A stretch of 49,916 nt of DNA from assembly GCA_045613125.1 (NCBI GenBank), contig JAZLAM010000012.1, positions 1-49,916 of the forward strand. Direction: 5' to 3'. The notes beneath the pieces are model-generated. The model saw nothing but the letters and a program-made list of their open reading frames with translations, searched no databases and was not told the origin of the DNA. Source of the DNA: JAFTYO01 sp045613125 (GTDB taxonomy: Bacteria; Pseudomonadota; Alphaproteobacteria; RF32; CAG-239). The position numbers were made by a program, and so were the translations under genes. This document shows, piece by piece, positions 23,925 through 33,290 of the stretch (position 1 is the stretch's first letter; every line of letters begins with the position of its first letter).

Positions 23925-25379
23925 ATGACAGATTTAACAGATTTAACCATATCGCAAGCCATATCCGGTTTAAAAAATAAAGAGTTTAAGGCAACCGAAT
24001 TAACTCAAGCATATATTCGCAATATGGAAAGCGGACGCAAGTATAATGCTTATGTTACAGAATGCAAAGAAAAAGCTTTGGAACAAGCAAAAATATCTGA
24101 TGAAAAATATGCTAAGGGAATCGCAAAAGTTTTGGAAGGTATACCTCTAGGTGTTAAAGATTTATTTTGCACAAAAGATATCAGAACTACGGCTTGTTCA
24201 CATATTTTGGAAAATTTTGTTCCACAATACGAATCGACTGTTACTCAGAGATTGTTAGATTCCGGTGCCATATTTTTAGGCAAGTTAAATATGGATGAAT
24301 TTGCAATGGGCGGTAGTAATGAGACCAGTTTTTTCGGCCCTTGTATAAATCCGTGGAGTAAAGATGTAAGTTTAGTTGCCGGCGGATCATCAGGAGGTTC
24401 GGCATCAGCTGTTTGTGCTAAAATGTGTGCCGGCGCAACCGGAACCGATACAGGGGGGTCAATAAGGCAACCAGCTTCTTTTTGCGGAATTACCGGAATT
24501 AAACCGACATATGGCAGATGTTCTCGATATGGAATTATGGCATTTGCATCATCTTTAGACCAAGCAGGTCCGATGGCAAAAGATGTGACCGATTGTGCTA
24601 TTCTGTTAAAACAAATGGCTGGATTTGATGAAAAAGATTCTACGTCTGCCAGAGTAGAAGTTCCTGATTTTGAAAAGGTTTTAGGCTCTGATATTAAAGG
24701 ATTGAAAGTAGGTATTCCGTCTGAATATCGTGTTAACGGTTTAAATCCTGAAATTGTTAAAGTGTGGGATAAGACTGCTGAAATGTTAAAATCAAGAGGC
24801 GCGGAAATTGTTGATATAACATTACCTCATACTAAATATGCTTTGCCTGTATATTATATTATTGCTCCGGCAGAAGCTTCTTCTAATTTAGCACGCTATG
24901 ATGGTTTGAGATACGGAAAGCGTGTTGACGGAAAGAGTTTGGATGAACTTTATATTAATACCAGAACGGCAGGCTTTGGTAAAGAAGTTCAGCGTCGCAT
25001 TATGATCGGGACATATGTCTTATCTGCAGGATATTATGATGCTTATTATGTTAAAGCACAAAAAGTTCGTCGTAAGATAAGAGAAGATTTTGTTAAAGCG
25101 TTTGAAAAATGTGATATTATTTTAGCACCTACTTCTCCTGTTACTGCTTTTGCCGTAGGTGATAAATCTATGAAAGAAAGTCCGATTAATATGTATCTTA
25201 ATGACGTATTTACGGTATCTGTAAATTTAGCCGGATTGCCGGCTATGAGCTTGCCGATTGGCCTTTCAGAAAATGGTTTACCGATTGGTATGCAATTAAT
25301 CGGTAAACCTTTTGATGAAGAAACAATTTTTAAAACAGGTTTTGCATTAGAACAAGATGCAAATTTTCAAAGGAAATAA
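23925..25379 (+). CDS. gatA: Asp/Glu-tRNA amidotransferase subunit A
   Basis: This 484-residue amidase-signature enzyme has the Ser-cisSer-Lys triad: Lys78 in LGVKDLF, Ser155 in GGSSGGSASAV and Ser179 in GTDTGGSIRQPASFCG. It frees ammonia from glutamine for GatB. I start at ATG 23925 by family length; an upstream in-frame start lies inside gatC. Confidence 0.95.
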   Translation: MTDLTDLTISQAISGLKNKEFKATELTQAYIRNMESGRKYNAYVTECKEKALEQAKISDEKYAKGIAKVLEGIPLGVKDLFCTKDIRTTACSHILENFVPQYESTVTQRLLDSGAIFLGKLNMDEFAMGGSNETSFFGPCINPWSKDVSLVAGGSSGGSASAVCAKMCAGATGTDTGGSIRQPASFCGITGIKPTYGRCSRYGIMAFASSLDQAGPMAKDVTDCAILLKQMAGFDEKDSTSARVEVPDFEKVLGSDIKGLKVGIPSEYRVNGLNPEIVKVWDKTAEMLKSRGAEIVDITLPHTKYALPVYYIIAPAEASSNLARYDGLRYGKRVDGKSLDELYINTRTAGFGKEVQRRIMIGTYVLSAGYYDAYYVKAQKVRRKIREDFVKAFEKCDIILAPTSPVTAFAVGDKSMKESPINMYLNDVFTVSVNLAGLPAMSLPIGLSENGLPIGMQLIGKPFDEETIFKTGFALEQDANFQRK

Positions 25380-25382
25380 AAG

Positions 25383-26840
25383 ATGGCAGAAAATATTATA
25401 GAAACACCAAATGGTAAATGGGAAATTATTTGTGGTTTGGAGATTCATTGCCAGATTATTTCCAAATCTAAAATTTTCAGTTCGGCATCAACTGAATATG
25501 GAGCAGATGCAAACGAAAATGTCTCTTTTGTAGATGCCGGTATGCCGGGAATGTTGCCTGTTTTGAATATGGAGTGTGTAAGGCAAGCTGTAAAAACAGG
25601 TTTAGGCTTAAATGCCAAAATAAACAATCGCTCGGTTTTTTCTCGTAAAAATTATTTTTATGCCGATTTGCCTCAAGGTTATCAAATTACTCAGTATGAA
25701 TATCCGCTTGTGGGAGAAGGAGAAGTTGCAATAGATTTAGTAAATGGCGAAACTAAAAAAATCGGTATAGAGAGAATCCATATAGAACAAGATACAGGAA
25801 AATCTCTTCATGATATAAATCCGAAAACAAGTTATATAGATTATAACAGAGCAGGTGTGGGTTTGATGGAACTTGTGACTAAGCCAGATTTCAGATCATC
25901 TGAAGAAGCTGGTGCTTTTTTAAGAAAATTACGCTCCATTGTTCGTTATTTGGGAACTTGTGACGGAAATATGGATGAGGGATCCATGCGCTGTGATGCC
26001 AGTGTTTCTGTTAGACCCGTAGGTAGTACTGAATTAAGACCGAGAGCTGAAATTAAAAACGTAAATTCGGTAAAGTTTGCTATGCAAGCAATTGATTTTG
26101 AAGCTCGTCGCCAGATAGAGGTTTATGAAACCGGAGGAACAATTGAACAACAAACCAGAAACTTTGATCAAAATACGGGAGAAACAAAATTCTTACGCAT
26201 AAAAGAAAATGCAAATGAGTATCGTTATTTTCCTGAACCGGATTTGCCACCACTGGTTTTGTCTGATGAATTTATTGAAAGTATAAGAAAAGAAATGGTT
26301 GAACTTCCGGATGCTAAGAAAGAACGCTTTGTTAATGAACTTAAATTAACGCCTTATGATGCAAGTGTTTTATGCGAAAATAAAGAAACGGCAGATTTTT
26401 TTGAAAAAGCTGCAATAGGCCGAGATGCAAAAAAAGTGGCTAACTGGGTTATGGGAGATTTTTTTGCCATGCTTAACGCAAAGCATTTAACTTTAGAAAA
26501 TTCTCCGGTATCTGCCGAACAATTAGGTGCTTTGGTTGATTTAATTTCTGATAATACAATTAACGGTAAAACAGCAAAAGATGTGTTTGCAATTATGGTT
26601 GAAACCGGTAAGGAACCTAACGTAATTGTTGAGGAAAAAGGCTTAAAACAAGTGACTGATACAGGTGCTATTGAAACTATTATTGATGCTGTTTTGGAGG
26701 CTAATCCTGATAATGTTGCGGCATATAAAGGCGGAAAACAAAATCTGATGGGATGGTTTGTCGGACAAGTAATGAAACAATCTAAAGGGACGGCGAATCC
26801 TACATTGGTTAATCAAATTTTGAAAAATAAGTTAGGATAA
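25383..26840 (+). CDS. gatB: Asp/Glu-tRNA amidotransferase subunit B
   Basis: This 485-residue protein has GatB signatures ICGLEIHCQI, VDAGMPGMLPVLN, RKNYFYADLPQGYQITQYE and GVGLMELVTKPDF. The C-terminal YqeY-like tRNA-binding tail ends with GWFVGQVMKQSKGTANP. It activates and amidates Glu-tRNA-Gln or Asp-tRNA-Asn. It is the third gene of a contiguous gatCAB operon; the gene at 26842 follows after one base. Confidence 0.96.
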   Translation: MAENIIETPNGKWEIICGLEIHCQIISKSKIFSSASTEYGADANENVSFVDAGMPGMLPVLNMECVRQAVKTGLGLNAKINNRSVFSRKNYFYADLPQGYQITQYEYPLVGEGEVAIDLVNGETKKIGIERIHIEQDTGKSLHDINPKTSYIDYNRAGVGLMELVTKPDFRSSEEAGAFLRKLRSIVRYLGTCDGNMDEGSMRCDASVSVRPVGSTELRPRAEIKNVNSVKFAMQAIDFEARRQIEVYETGGTIEQQTRNFDQNTGETKFLRIKENANEYRYFPEPDLPPLVLSDEFIESIRKEMVELPDAKKERFVNELKLTPYDASVLCENKETADFFEKAAIGRDAKKVANWVMGDFFAMLNAKHLTLENSPVSAEQLGALVDLISDNTINGKTAKDVFAIMVETGKEPNVIVEEKGLKQVTDTGAIETIIDAVLEANPDNVAAYKGGKQNLMGWFVGQVMKQSKGTANPTLVNQILKNKLG

Positions 26841-26841
26841 A

Positions 26842-27822
26842 ATGGCAAAGCAAAAGAAAGAGCGTAAAATACCTGAGGTGTTGGTATTTACCGACATTAA
26901 TAATTATCACGATGATTTAGCATCGATGGTGGTTTTGGCTTATTTGGCAGAACATAATTATATTAATATAAAAGGTATTGTTACCGAACTTGGAGTTTAT
27001 GAAGTAAAACGTCGTAGAGCAATGTATGTAAAAGGCGCAATGTCATATTTAGGACAACAGTTTGTCAGAGTGGTTCCCGGTGGTGATTATGATGTTATAG
27101 ATGAAGCCTTAGAAAATAATTATCCTGAAAATGAATTTTCCAAAATTTTTGAAAATACCGGAATGACAATTTTACGAAGCGGTGTAGTATTTTTGCAAGA
27201 ATATATAAAATCAGTCAAAGACAGAAATATATTTATTTTACTTAATGCTCCGTTTGCTGATTTTGCAAAGTATATTAAAGGTTCGCAAGATGCATTAAAG
27301 AAAAAAGTTAAAAAGATTGTTGCTGTTGGTGATGTTTTGAAAAATAAAACAGAAACGGGATATTATTTACCGAATCCTGAATGCTTTAATTTTAAAATCG
27401 GTTATCCTGCAGCAGAAACTTTGTTTGAATATGTACAAGAAAAAGATGTAAAAATGATTTTGGTTCCGGGAAAGAATGTTAAAAAATTCGGTATGAAATA
27501 TGAATTTTTAGATAAAATAAAATCAAGCAAAAATCCTGTCGCAAAAGCACTTGTTGAAGCTTCAAAAGAAAATAATCCTGTTTCAATGCAATATGATATG
27601 ATATCGGCGTTAGTCTTGGCTGAAGGTTTGTATAAAAAGTCAGGCGGAAGTATAGAAAAAGAAGAAAATTGTGATAAGCAAATTTTCTTTGCCGATATAG
27701 TTGAACCTGAACTTATGAAAGAAAAATTTGTAGAAATTTTTGCAGATAAATTAATGCCTAAAAAAATAACTTTAGACCAATTAATGCGTAAAAAGGAAGA
27801 AAAAAACAATGTTGCCGATTAG
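26842..27822 (+). CDS. Divergent nucleoside-hydrolase-like protein
   Basis: This 326-residue protein begins with VLVFTDINNYHDDLASMVVLAYLAEH. This recalls the DxDxxxDD calcium-binding start of inosine-uridine nucleoside hydrolases (usually DTDPGxDDxxA), with the spacing stretched. Later FILLNAPFADFAKYI resembles the 'GPLTNLA' segment, and ECFNFKIGYPAAETLF the 'N...DP-AA' segment. The C-terminal part is Lys-rich. Active-site residues are only partly kept, so activity on nucleosides is uncertain. It is translationally coupled to gatB (1-base gap) and overlaps the ZIP gene by 14 bases. Confidence 0.5.
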   Translation: MAKQKKERKIPEVLVFTDINNYHDDLASMVVLAYLAEHNYINIKGIVTELGVYEVKRRRAMYVKGAMSYLGQQFVRVVPGGDYDVIDEALENNYPENEFSKIFENTGMTILRSGVVFLQEYIKSVKDRNIFILLNAPFADFAKYIKGSQDALKKKVKKIVAVGDVLKNKTETGYYLPNPECFNFKIGYPAAETLFEYVQEKDVKMILVPGKNVKKFGMKYEFLDKIKSSKNPVAKALVEASKENNPVSMQYDMISALVLAEGLYKKSGGSIEKEENCDKQIFFADIVEPELMKEKFVEIFADKLMPKKITLDQLMRKKEEKNNVAD

Positions 27823-28591
27823 TTCAGCTGTCTTAAGCGGATTTATAGCTTCCTTGATTGCCGGTATATTTACAGGTTTGGGAGGCTTGTGTATTTTTGT
27901 GAAGAAAAAATATTCAAAAGAAAATATAAATATGATGCTGAACGTTGCAGCCGGTGTCATGTTATCTGCATCTGTGTTTTCACTGTTAGTTCCGGCTATG
28001 ACTGAAATTATGGGTTCAAATATTAACTCATATTTTGGGGCACTTCATTATTGCGGAGCAGTTTTTTTCGGAGTGGCATTTGTTTGGTTGCTAAATGATA
28101 TTTTGCCACATGAACATAATCATATAGGGCATCATGGACCTTCGTTTGATTTGAAAAAAGCTTGGCTTTTTATTATTGCAATTTCGCTTCATAAATTGCC
28201 TGAAGGTTTAGCTGTAGGCGTGGCTTATGGTGCTTATGAATTATTAAATCCGACCAGTTTGGTGTTAGGAATTGCAATTCATAACATACCGGAAGGTTTA
28301 ATTATGGCAATTGCTTTATATGGCGCCGGAAAATCTAAAATAAATGCAGCGATGGTTTCTTTTGTAATGGGTATGTTACAACCGATAGGTTCACTTATAG
28401 GGCTTTTAATTACGGGATTAAGTGTTCATATTATACCATCGGTAATGGCAATGGCCGGAGGAATTTTGATGTTTGTGGTGATTAATGAAATTTTGCCGGA
28501 AACGTATGGAACCAAAAAAACGGGAAAATCTGCAGCAGCAGTATTTGGCGGGTTTATTTTAATGACTTTTATCTTTATGGTTTTGCATTAA
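27809..28591 (+). CDS. ZIP-family metal transporter
   Basis: This 260-residue protein has about eight membrane segments. The metal-binding segments of the ZIP family are clear: ISLHKLPEGLAVGVAYG in TM4 and AIHNIPEGLIMAIALYG in TM5. Between TM3 and TM4 lies a His-rich loop (HEHNHIGHHG). It imports zinc or another divalent cation across the inner membrane. It overlaps the preceding gene and precedes uvrC by nine bases. Confidence 0.88.
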   Translation: MLPISSAVLSGFIASLIAGIFTGLGGLCIFVKKKYSKENINMMLNVAAGVMLSASVFSLLVPAMTEIMGSNINSYFGALHYCGAVFFGVAFVWLLNDILPHEHNHIGHHGPSFDLKKAWLFIIAISLHKLPEGLAVGVAYGAYELLNPTSLVLGIAIHNIPEGLIMAIALYGAGKSKINAAMVSFVMGMLQPIGSLIGLLITGLSVHIIPSVMAMAGGILMFVVINEILPETYGTKKTGKSAAAVFGGFILMTFIFMVLH

Positions 28592-28600
28592 GAGGTAAAA

Positions 28601-30406
28601 ATGGTAGATATAAAACACGGACTTGAAGTTTTGCAACAAAATGTCAAAATTGCGCCTTCAAAAGCCGGTGTATATCGTATGATAAGTAAATCGGGTGAAG
28701 TGTTATATGTAGGTAAAGCCAAAAATATAAAAAACAGAATTGTAGCCTATACTCATTTTGATAAACTTCCGACAAGATTAAAAAGAATGGTATCGGAAGT
28801 TGATAGTATGGAGTTTATTGTGGTTGAGAACGAAGCAAAAGCTCTGCTTCTGGAAAATGAATTAATAAAACAGTTTTCTCCTCGTTTTAATATTTTGCTA
28901 AAAGATGATAAATCGTTTCCTTTGATTATGATTAATATGCAAGAAGATTATCCTTCTTTAAGAAAATTCAGAGGAAAAAAGAATAATAAAAATAAATATT
29001 TCGGACCTTTTGCAAGTGCAACGGCAGTTAATGAAGCATTAGATTTTGTTCAAAAAGCTTTTTTGCTACGTTCTTGCAGAGATAGTGTGTTTTGTAATAG
29101 GCAAAGACCTTGTTTATTGTATCAAATAAAACGATGTTCGGCACCATGTGTGGGAAAAATATCTAAAAAAGATTATCAAAAATCTGTAAGAGATGCAGTA
29201 GATTTTTTGGAAGGTAAAAATACAAGAATCGTTGACGAATTAACCTTAAAAATGAACCAGGCAAGTGATAATGCAGATTTTGAACAAGCTATAATTTTGC
29301 GAGATCGAATTAAATTTTTAACATCAATTTGGAATGGCAAAAATGTTGAATATGCTAATATAAAATCAGCAGATATTATTGGTTTTGCCTTTAAAAATCA
29401 TGTAGCATGTGTTGAAGTTTTTATTATACGTAATGGGCAAAATTGCGGTAATGTATCTTTTTTTCCAAAGCAAATAGCCGATGCTGAACGTGAAGAAATA
29501 TTGGAAGCATTTATAAGTAATTTTTATACGTCTAATATCGTTCCTAAAAAAATATATATACCGTTTGATTTGAGTAATTATGATTTCTTACAAGAGGCTC
29601 TTAATACGAAGATATTAATGCCGATAAAAGGAGATAAATATAAATTAGTAGAAATGGCAAATATGAATGCTATGGAAACACTTGAAAGAAAAATTGCAAT
29701 AAATTCGTCTGTAGGTAAAAATTTACAAGAATTAAAAGAAGTTTTTTCGTTACGGGATGTCCCTAAAAGAATCGAAATTTATGACAATTCACATATCCAA
29801 GGTTCATACGCAGTTGGAGCAATGGTTGTGGCAACGGCTCAAGGGTTTGATAAAAAATCATATAGAACTTTTAATATCAAAAATGCGGAAATCACAAATG
29901 ATGATTTTGCTATGATGAAGGAAGTTTTGCGTAGACGTTTTGATAATTTGACTGAGCAAAATAAACCTGATGTTATTTTAATTGACGGAGGTATAGGGCA
30001 ATTAAATGTTGTTCATGATGCATTAAAAGATTATAATATTGATGATATATGCATAATTGCTATTTCAAAAGGAAAAGAAAGAAATGCCGGAAAAGAATTT
30101 TACCATATAAAAGGAAAAGAAAGTTTTGCTCTTGAGTACAGATCTTCTTTAGCTTTTTATTTACAGAATTTACGAGATGAAGCCCATCGTTTTGCTATTG
30201 GAACACATCGTAAAAAACGAAGTAAAGCAATATATAAATCAAGACTTGATGAAATAGAAGGAATCGGGGCTAAGAGAAAACGTGATTTACTTACCTATTT
30301 CGGTTCGGTTGATGCTATTGCAGGTGTGGGAATAGAAGATTTGAAAAATATTTCGGGAATAAGTAAAAAAACAGCTGAAAAAATTTATAATTTCTTTCAT
30401 AAATAA
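28601..30406 (+). CDS. uvrC: Excinuclease ABC subunit C
   Basis: This 601-residue protein has an N-terminal GIY-YIG nuclease domain (AGVYRMISKSGEVLYVGKAKN). A Cys cluster (SCRDSVFCNRQRPC, RCSAPCVG) matches the iron-sulfur ligands known in UvrC. The UVR motif is at residues ~205-240, the RNase H-like second nuclease has YDNSHIQGSYAVGAMV, and the end is a double helix-hairpin-helix (IEGIGAKRKRDLL, ISGISKKTAEKI). It makes both cuts in nucleotide excision repair. Confidence 0.95.
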   Translation: MVDIKHGLEVLQQNVKIAPSKAGVYRMISKSGEVLYVGKAKNIKNRIVAYTHFDKLPTRLKRMVSEVDSMEFIVVENEAKALLLENELIKQFSPRFNILLKDDKSFPLIMINMQEDYPSLRKFRGKKNNKNKYFGPFASATAVNEALDFVQKAFLLRSCRDSVFCNRQRPCLLYQIKRCSAPCVGKISKKDYQKSVRDAVDFLEGKNTRIVDELTLKMNQASDNADFEQAIILRDRIKFLTSIWNGKNVEYANIKSADIIGFAFKNHVACVEVFIIRNGQNCGNVSFFPKQIADAEREEILEAFISNFYTSNIVPKKIYIPFDLSNYDFLQEALNTKILMPIKGDKYKLVEMANMNAMETLERKIAINSSVGKNLQELKEVFSLRDVPKRIEIYDNSHIQGSYAVGAMVVATAQGFDKKSYRTFNIKNAEITNDDFAMMKEVLRRRFDNLTEQNKPDVILIDGGIGQLNVVHDALKDYNIDDICIIAISKGKERNAGKEFYHIKGKESFALEYRSSLAFYLQNLRDEAHRFAIGTHRKKRSKAIYKSRLDEIEGIGAKRKRDLLTYFGSVDAIAGVGIEDLKNISGISKKTAEKIYNFFHK

Positions 30407-30468
30407 TTTTTTTGTTTTATGATGACATTAGTCTTAAGATTATAATTAATTTTTAAAGGGGAAGTCTC

Positions 30469-31170
30469 GTGTATAATTTGCCGAATATTTTGACGATTTC
30501 CAGAATTATAGTAATTCCGGTTATCTTTTTATCTTTATATGTTAACTCTTTTGCGTGGACAATGTTTATAGGAATATTGTTTGTGGCTGCCGCCGTTACA
30601 GACTATTTTGACGGCTATCTAGCAAGGTGTAGGAATCAGACATCAGCTTTCGGACGTTTGCTTGATCCGATAGCAGATAAGCTATTGGTGGCATCAGCAT
30701 TGGTTGTTATTTTGGTAAAGCCTGATATGATTTGGACAAAGCTTAGTTATATTCCAGTGTTTGTAATATTGTGTAGAGAAATTTTAGTTTCGGGGCTTAG
30801 AGAGTTTTTGCGAGAGGTAAATGTTGGCTTGCCGGTGACACGTTTAGCAAAATGGAAAACAGGCTTCCAAATGACAGCCTTAGCAATGATGCTTTTTAAT
30901 GGTTTATGGATATGGCAATATATTGGTGAATTTTTACTTTGGGTTGCCGGAGTCTTAACTTTTATTACCGGATATCAGTATTTTCAAAAAAGTGTTGATT
31001 ATGTTAAGTCTTTGGATAAGGTAAAAACAGTTGAGGCTAAAATCGTAGTAGAAAAAACTGTAAAAGAATCAGCCCAAAAAGTTGAAAAGAAAGCTGCTAA
31101 AAAGTCAGCTAAAAAAGCTGTCGTAAAAAAGCCAGTAAAAAAGCCAGTAAAAAAGGCAGTTAAAAAATAA
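30469..31170 (+). CDS. pgsA: CDP-diacylglycerol-glycerol-3-phosphate phosphatidyltransferase with basic tail
   Basis: This 233-residue protein starts with GTG, preceded by AAAGGGGA. The motif DYFDGYLAR...GRLLDPIADK is the CDP-alcohol phosphotransferase signature. Several membrane segments follow. It makes phosphatidylglycerophosphate, the first step to phosphatidylglycerol. From about residue 185 a Lys/Ala/Val tail of ~45 residues replaces the usual short end, closing with KKPVKKPVKKAVKK. That tail looks like a histone-H1/AlgP-type basic tail and is encoded by 12-base tandem repeats. The stop overlaps the response-regulator start by one base. Confidence 0.9.
   Translation: MYNLPNILTISRIIVIPVIFLSLYVNSFAWTMFIGILFVAAAVTDYFDGYLARCRNQTSAFGRLLDPIADKLLVASALVVILVKPDMIWTKLSYIPVFVILCREILVSGLREFLREVNVGLPVTRLAKWKTGFQMTALAMMLFNGLWIWQYIGEFLLWVAGVLTFITGYQYFQKSVDYVKSLDKVKTVEAKIVVEKTVKESAQKVEKKAAKKSAKKAVVKKPVKKPVKKAVKK
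31123..31167 (+). repeat. 12-base tandem repeat encoding the PgsA basic tail
   Basis: The unit GTAAAAAAGCCA occurs at 31123-31134, 31135-31146 and (one change) 31147-31158, with a partial unit after. It encodes V-K-K-P/A. Such repeats can change length by slippage, so tail length may vary among strains. Confidence 0.75.
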
Positions 31171-31859
31171 TGGAAAAAGAAAAGCAACATATTTTAGTTG
31201 TTGATGATGACACCAGATTGAGAAGCCTGTTAGAACGTTTTTTACGAGAACAAGGCTTCTCTGTGTCTGGCGCTAAAGATGCAACAGATGCTGCTTATAT
31301 GCTTGAACAGTATAAGTTTAATATGTTGATTATAGATGTTATGATGCCTGGTATCAGTGGAATTGATTTTTTAAAAGGGTTACGTTTAGAAAGTAATGTC
31401 CCTGTGATTATGTTAACGGCTATGGGAGACACTTCTGATAGAATTATTGGTTTTGAGGCCGGAGCAGATGATTATCTACCTAAACCATTTGAACCTAAAG
31501 AATTGGTTTTAAGAATTAAGAGTGTGTTGAAACGTACGCCACAAGAGAAAGCAACTGCGGATACACCTCTTAATTTAGGTTTATGTTTATATGATGTGGT
31601 GAAGAAAGAGTTGGTAAGTAAACAAGGGTCCATAATTCATATTACACCTGTTGAGCAGATGTTACTCAATGTCTTAAGTCAAAAGCCGGGGCAAATTTTC
31701 ACAAGAGAAAAATTAGCTGATGTTTTAGGTTCAGGACAAAGTCCACGCTCTATTGATGTTCAGATAACACGCCTTAGAAAGAAAATTGAAAAAGATTCAA
31801 AAAATCCGAGGTATTTGCAAACTATCCGAGGAAAGGGATATATGCTTTTACCCGAATAG
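31170..31859 (+). CDS. OmpR-family response regulator
   Basis: This 229-residue protein has a receiver domain (LVVDDDTRLRSLLERFL, phospho-acceptor Asp56 in LIIDVMMPG, and KPFEPKEL). A winged-helix DNA-binding domain follows (EQMLLNVLSQKPGQIFTRE, RSIDVQITRLRKKIE, TIRGKGYMLLPE). It is OmpR-like, paired with the kinase 18 bases downstream. Signal and target genes are unknown. Confidence 0.93.
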   Translation: MEKEKQHILVVDDDTRLRSLLERFLREQGFSVSGAKDATDAAYMLEQYKFNMLIIDVMMPGISGIDFLKGLRLESNVPVIMLTAMGDTSDRIIGFEAGADDYLPKPFEPKELVLRIKSVLKRTPQEKATADTPLNLGLCLYDVVKKELVSKQGSIIHITPVEQMLLNVLSQKPGQIFTREKLADVLGSGQSPRSIDVQITRLRKKIEKDSKNPRYLQTIRGKGYMLLPE

Positions 31860-31877
31860 TTTAATGAGGAGAAAGAT

Positions 31878-33233
31878 ATGCATATTAGATTTCCTAAGAA
31901 AGTTGAAGGAACTTTGCGTTATTTAAAACTAAAGTTGCTTCCGAAGACTTTGTTTTTCCGTACTATGCTTTTAATTATTATTCCGTTGATTGTTGTTCAG
32001 ATAGTTTCTGTTATTGCTTATTTTAGCGGAAGTTGGGGGAAGGTAGGACGTCGTTTATCTGATAATTTAAGCTCAAATATGGCTTTTGTAGTTAATTTAG
32101 CAGAGCATAATTATGATAATTTTGAAAATATAAAAAATTTGAGTAAAAAGCTTTATGGTATTGATGTCGAATATTTTGATAATGAAAATAAATATTCTGA
32201 GATGAATAAAACCTCTCGTAATAATAAGATGGTTACAGGATTTTTTGAGGAGGCTTTGAGAAAAGATTTTCCAGATGCCGTAACCCATTTATATTTACCG
32301 GAGGCAGGAGCTACTTTGATAGCTTTGGTGGATACTCAAAATGGTTTGTATAAATTTATAACACCGACAAAGAATATTTTTTCTTCATCATTATTTGGTT
32401 TTATAGCATGGATGGTTGGAACTTCTTTATTGTTGTTTGCTGTTTCATCATTGTTTTTACGTACTCAAGCTCGTTCAATTCGGCAATTAGCTGAAGCAGC
32501 TGAAGATTTTGGTAAAGGTATTGATACTCCGTTTAAACCATATGGATCCTCTGAGGTTAGAAAAGCAGGTATTGCTTTTACAAAAATGAAAGAAAGAATT
32601 AATCGCCAAATTTCGGAGCGTACACAGATGCTTGCCGGCGTTTCTCATGATTTGAGGACACCTCTTACTCGGATGAAATTACAGCTTGCTATGCTTCCTA
32701 AAAACGAAGATAATGAAGAATTTATAGAAGATATTTCCGAAATGGAAAAAATGCTTGATGGTTATCTGGCGTTTGTTAGTGGTGAGGGCGGTGAAACAAA
32801 TACGTTTGTTGATATGAATGAAATGATTTTAAGTATTTTAAATAAGTTTCGTAATTCTAAAACCATGATAAGATATACGACAAATGATCAAGTAAGTGCA
32901 ATTCAGGGACGTGAACAAGCTTTAAAACGCGCCGTCACTAATATAATTTCTAATGCTTTTTATTATGGTAAAACAGTTGCAGTGTGCTTAGAAAGTAATA
33001 ATAGCAAAATGGAAATAAGAGTTGATGATGATGGCCCCGGAATTCCTGAAGATAAAAGAGAAGAAGTATTCAAGGCTTTTTATAGAATCGAAGGCTCTCG
33101 GAATAAAGATACTGGAGGTGTTGGTTTAGGATTATCCATTGCTCGAGATATTATAGTTTCTCATGGAGGAACAATTGAGCTTGGACAAAGTGATATGGGA
33201 GGCTTGAGGGTACTCATTAGTATTCCCTTATAA
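31878..33233 (+). CDS. EnvZ-like membrane sensor histidine kinase
   Basis: This 451-residue kinase has two membrane segments (residues ~28-48 and ~170-195) around a periplasmic loop of ~120 residues, then a HAMP domain. The phospho-acceptor is His257 in AGVSHDLRTPLTRMKLQLAM. The ATP-binding part has NIISNAFYYG, VDDDGPGIPEDKREEVFKAF and GGVGLGLSIARDI. The N-terminal LPKTLFFRTMLLIIIP is typical of EnvZ/OmpB kinases in alphaproteobacteria. Partner: the regulator at 31170. Confidence 0.93.
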   Translation: MHIRFPKKVEGTLRYLKLKLLPKTLFFRTMLLIIIPLIVVQIVSVIAYFSGSWGKVGRRLSDNLSSNMAFVVNLAEHNYDNFENIKNLSKKLYGIDVEYFDNENKYSEMNKTSRNNKMVTGFFEEALRKDFPDAVTHLYLPEAGATLIALVDTQNGLYKFITPTKNIFSSSLFGFIAWMVGTSLLLFAVSSLFLRTQARSIRQLAEAAEDFGKGIDTPFKPYGSSEVRKAGIAFTKMKERINRQISERTQMLAGVSHDLRTPLTRMKLQLAMLPKNEDNEEFIEDISEMEKMLDGYLAFVSGEGGETNTFVDMNEMILSILNKFRNSKTMIRYTTNDQVSAIQGREQALKRAVTNIISNAFYYGKTVAVCLESNNSKMEIRVDDDGPGIPEDKREEVFKAFYRIEGSRNKDTGGVGLGLSIARDIIVSHGGTIELGQSDMGGLRVLISIPL

Positions 33234-33266
33234 TTCACATATTAGAAAATATGTTTTTAAATAGAA

Positions 33267-33287
33267 AAGGTGGCCTTTAGCCACCTT
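33267..33287 (+). terminator. Hairpin between convergent genes
   Basis: AAGGTGGC and GCCACCTT form an 8-bp stem with loop CTTTA, between the kinase stop and the leftward gene at 33291. Probably terminates both; T-tracts are short. Confidence 0.6.
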
Positions 33288-33290
33288 ATA

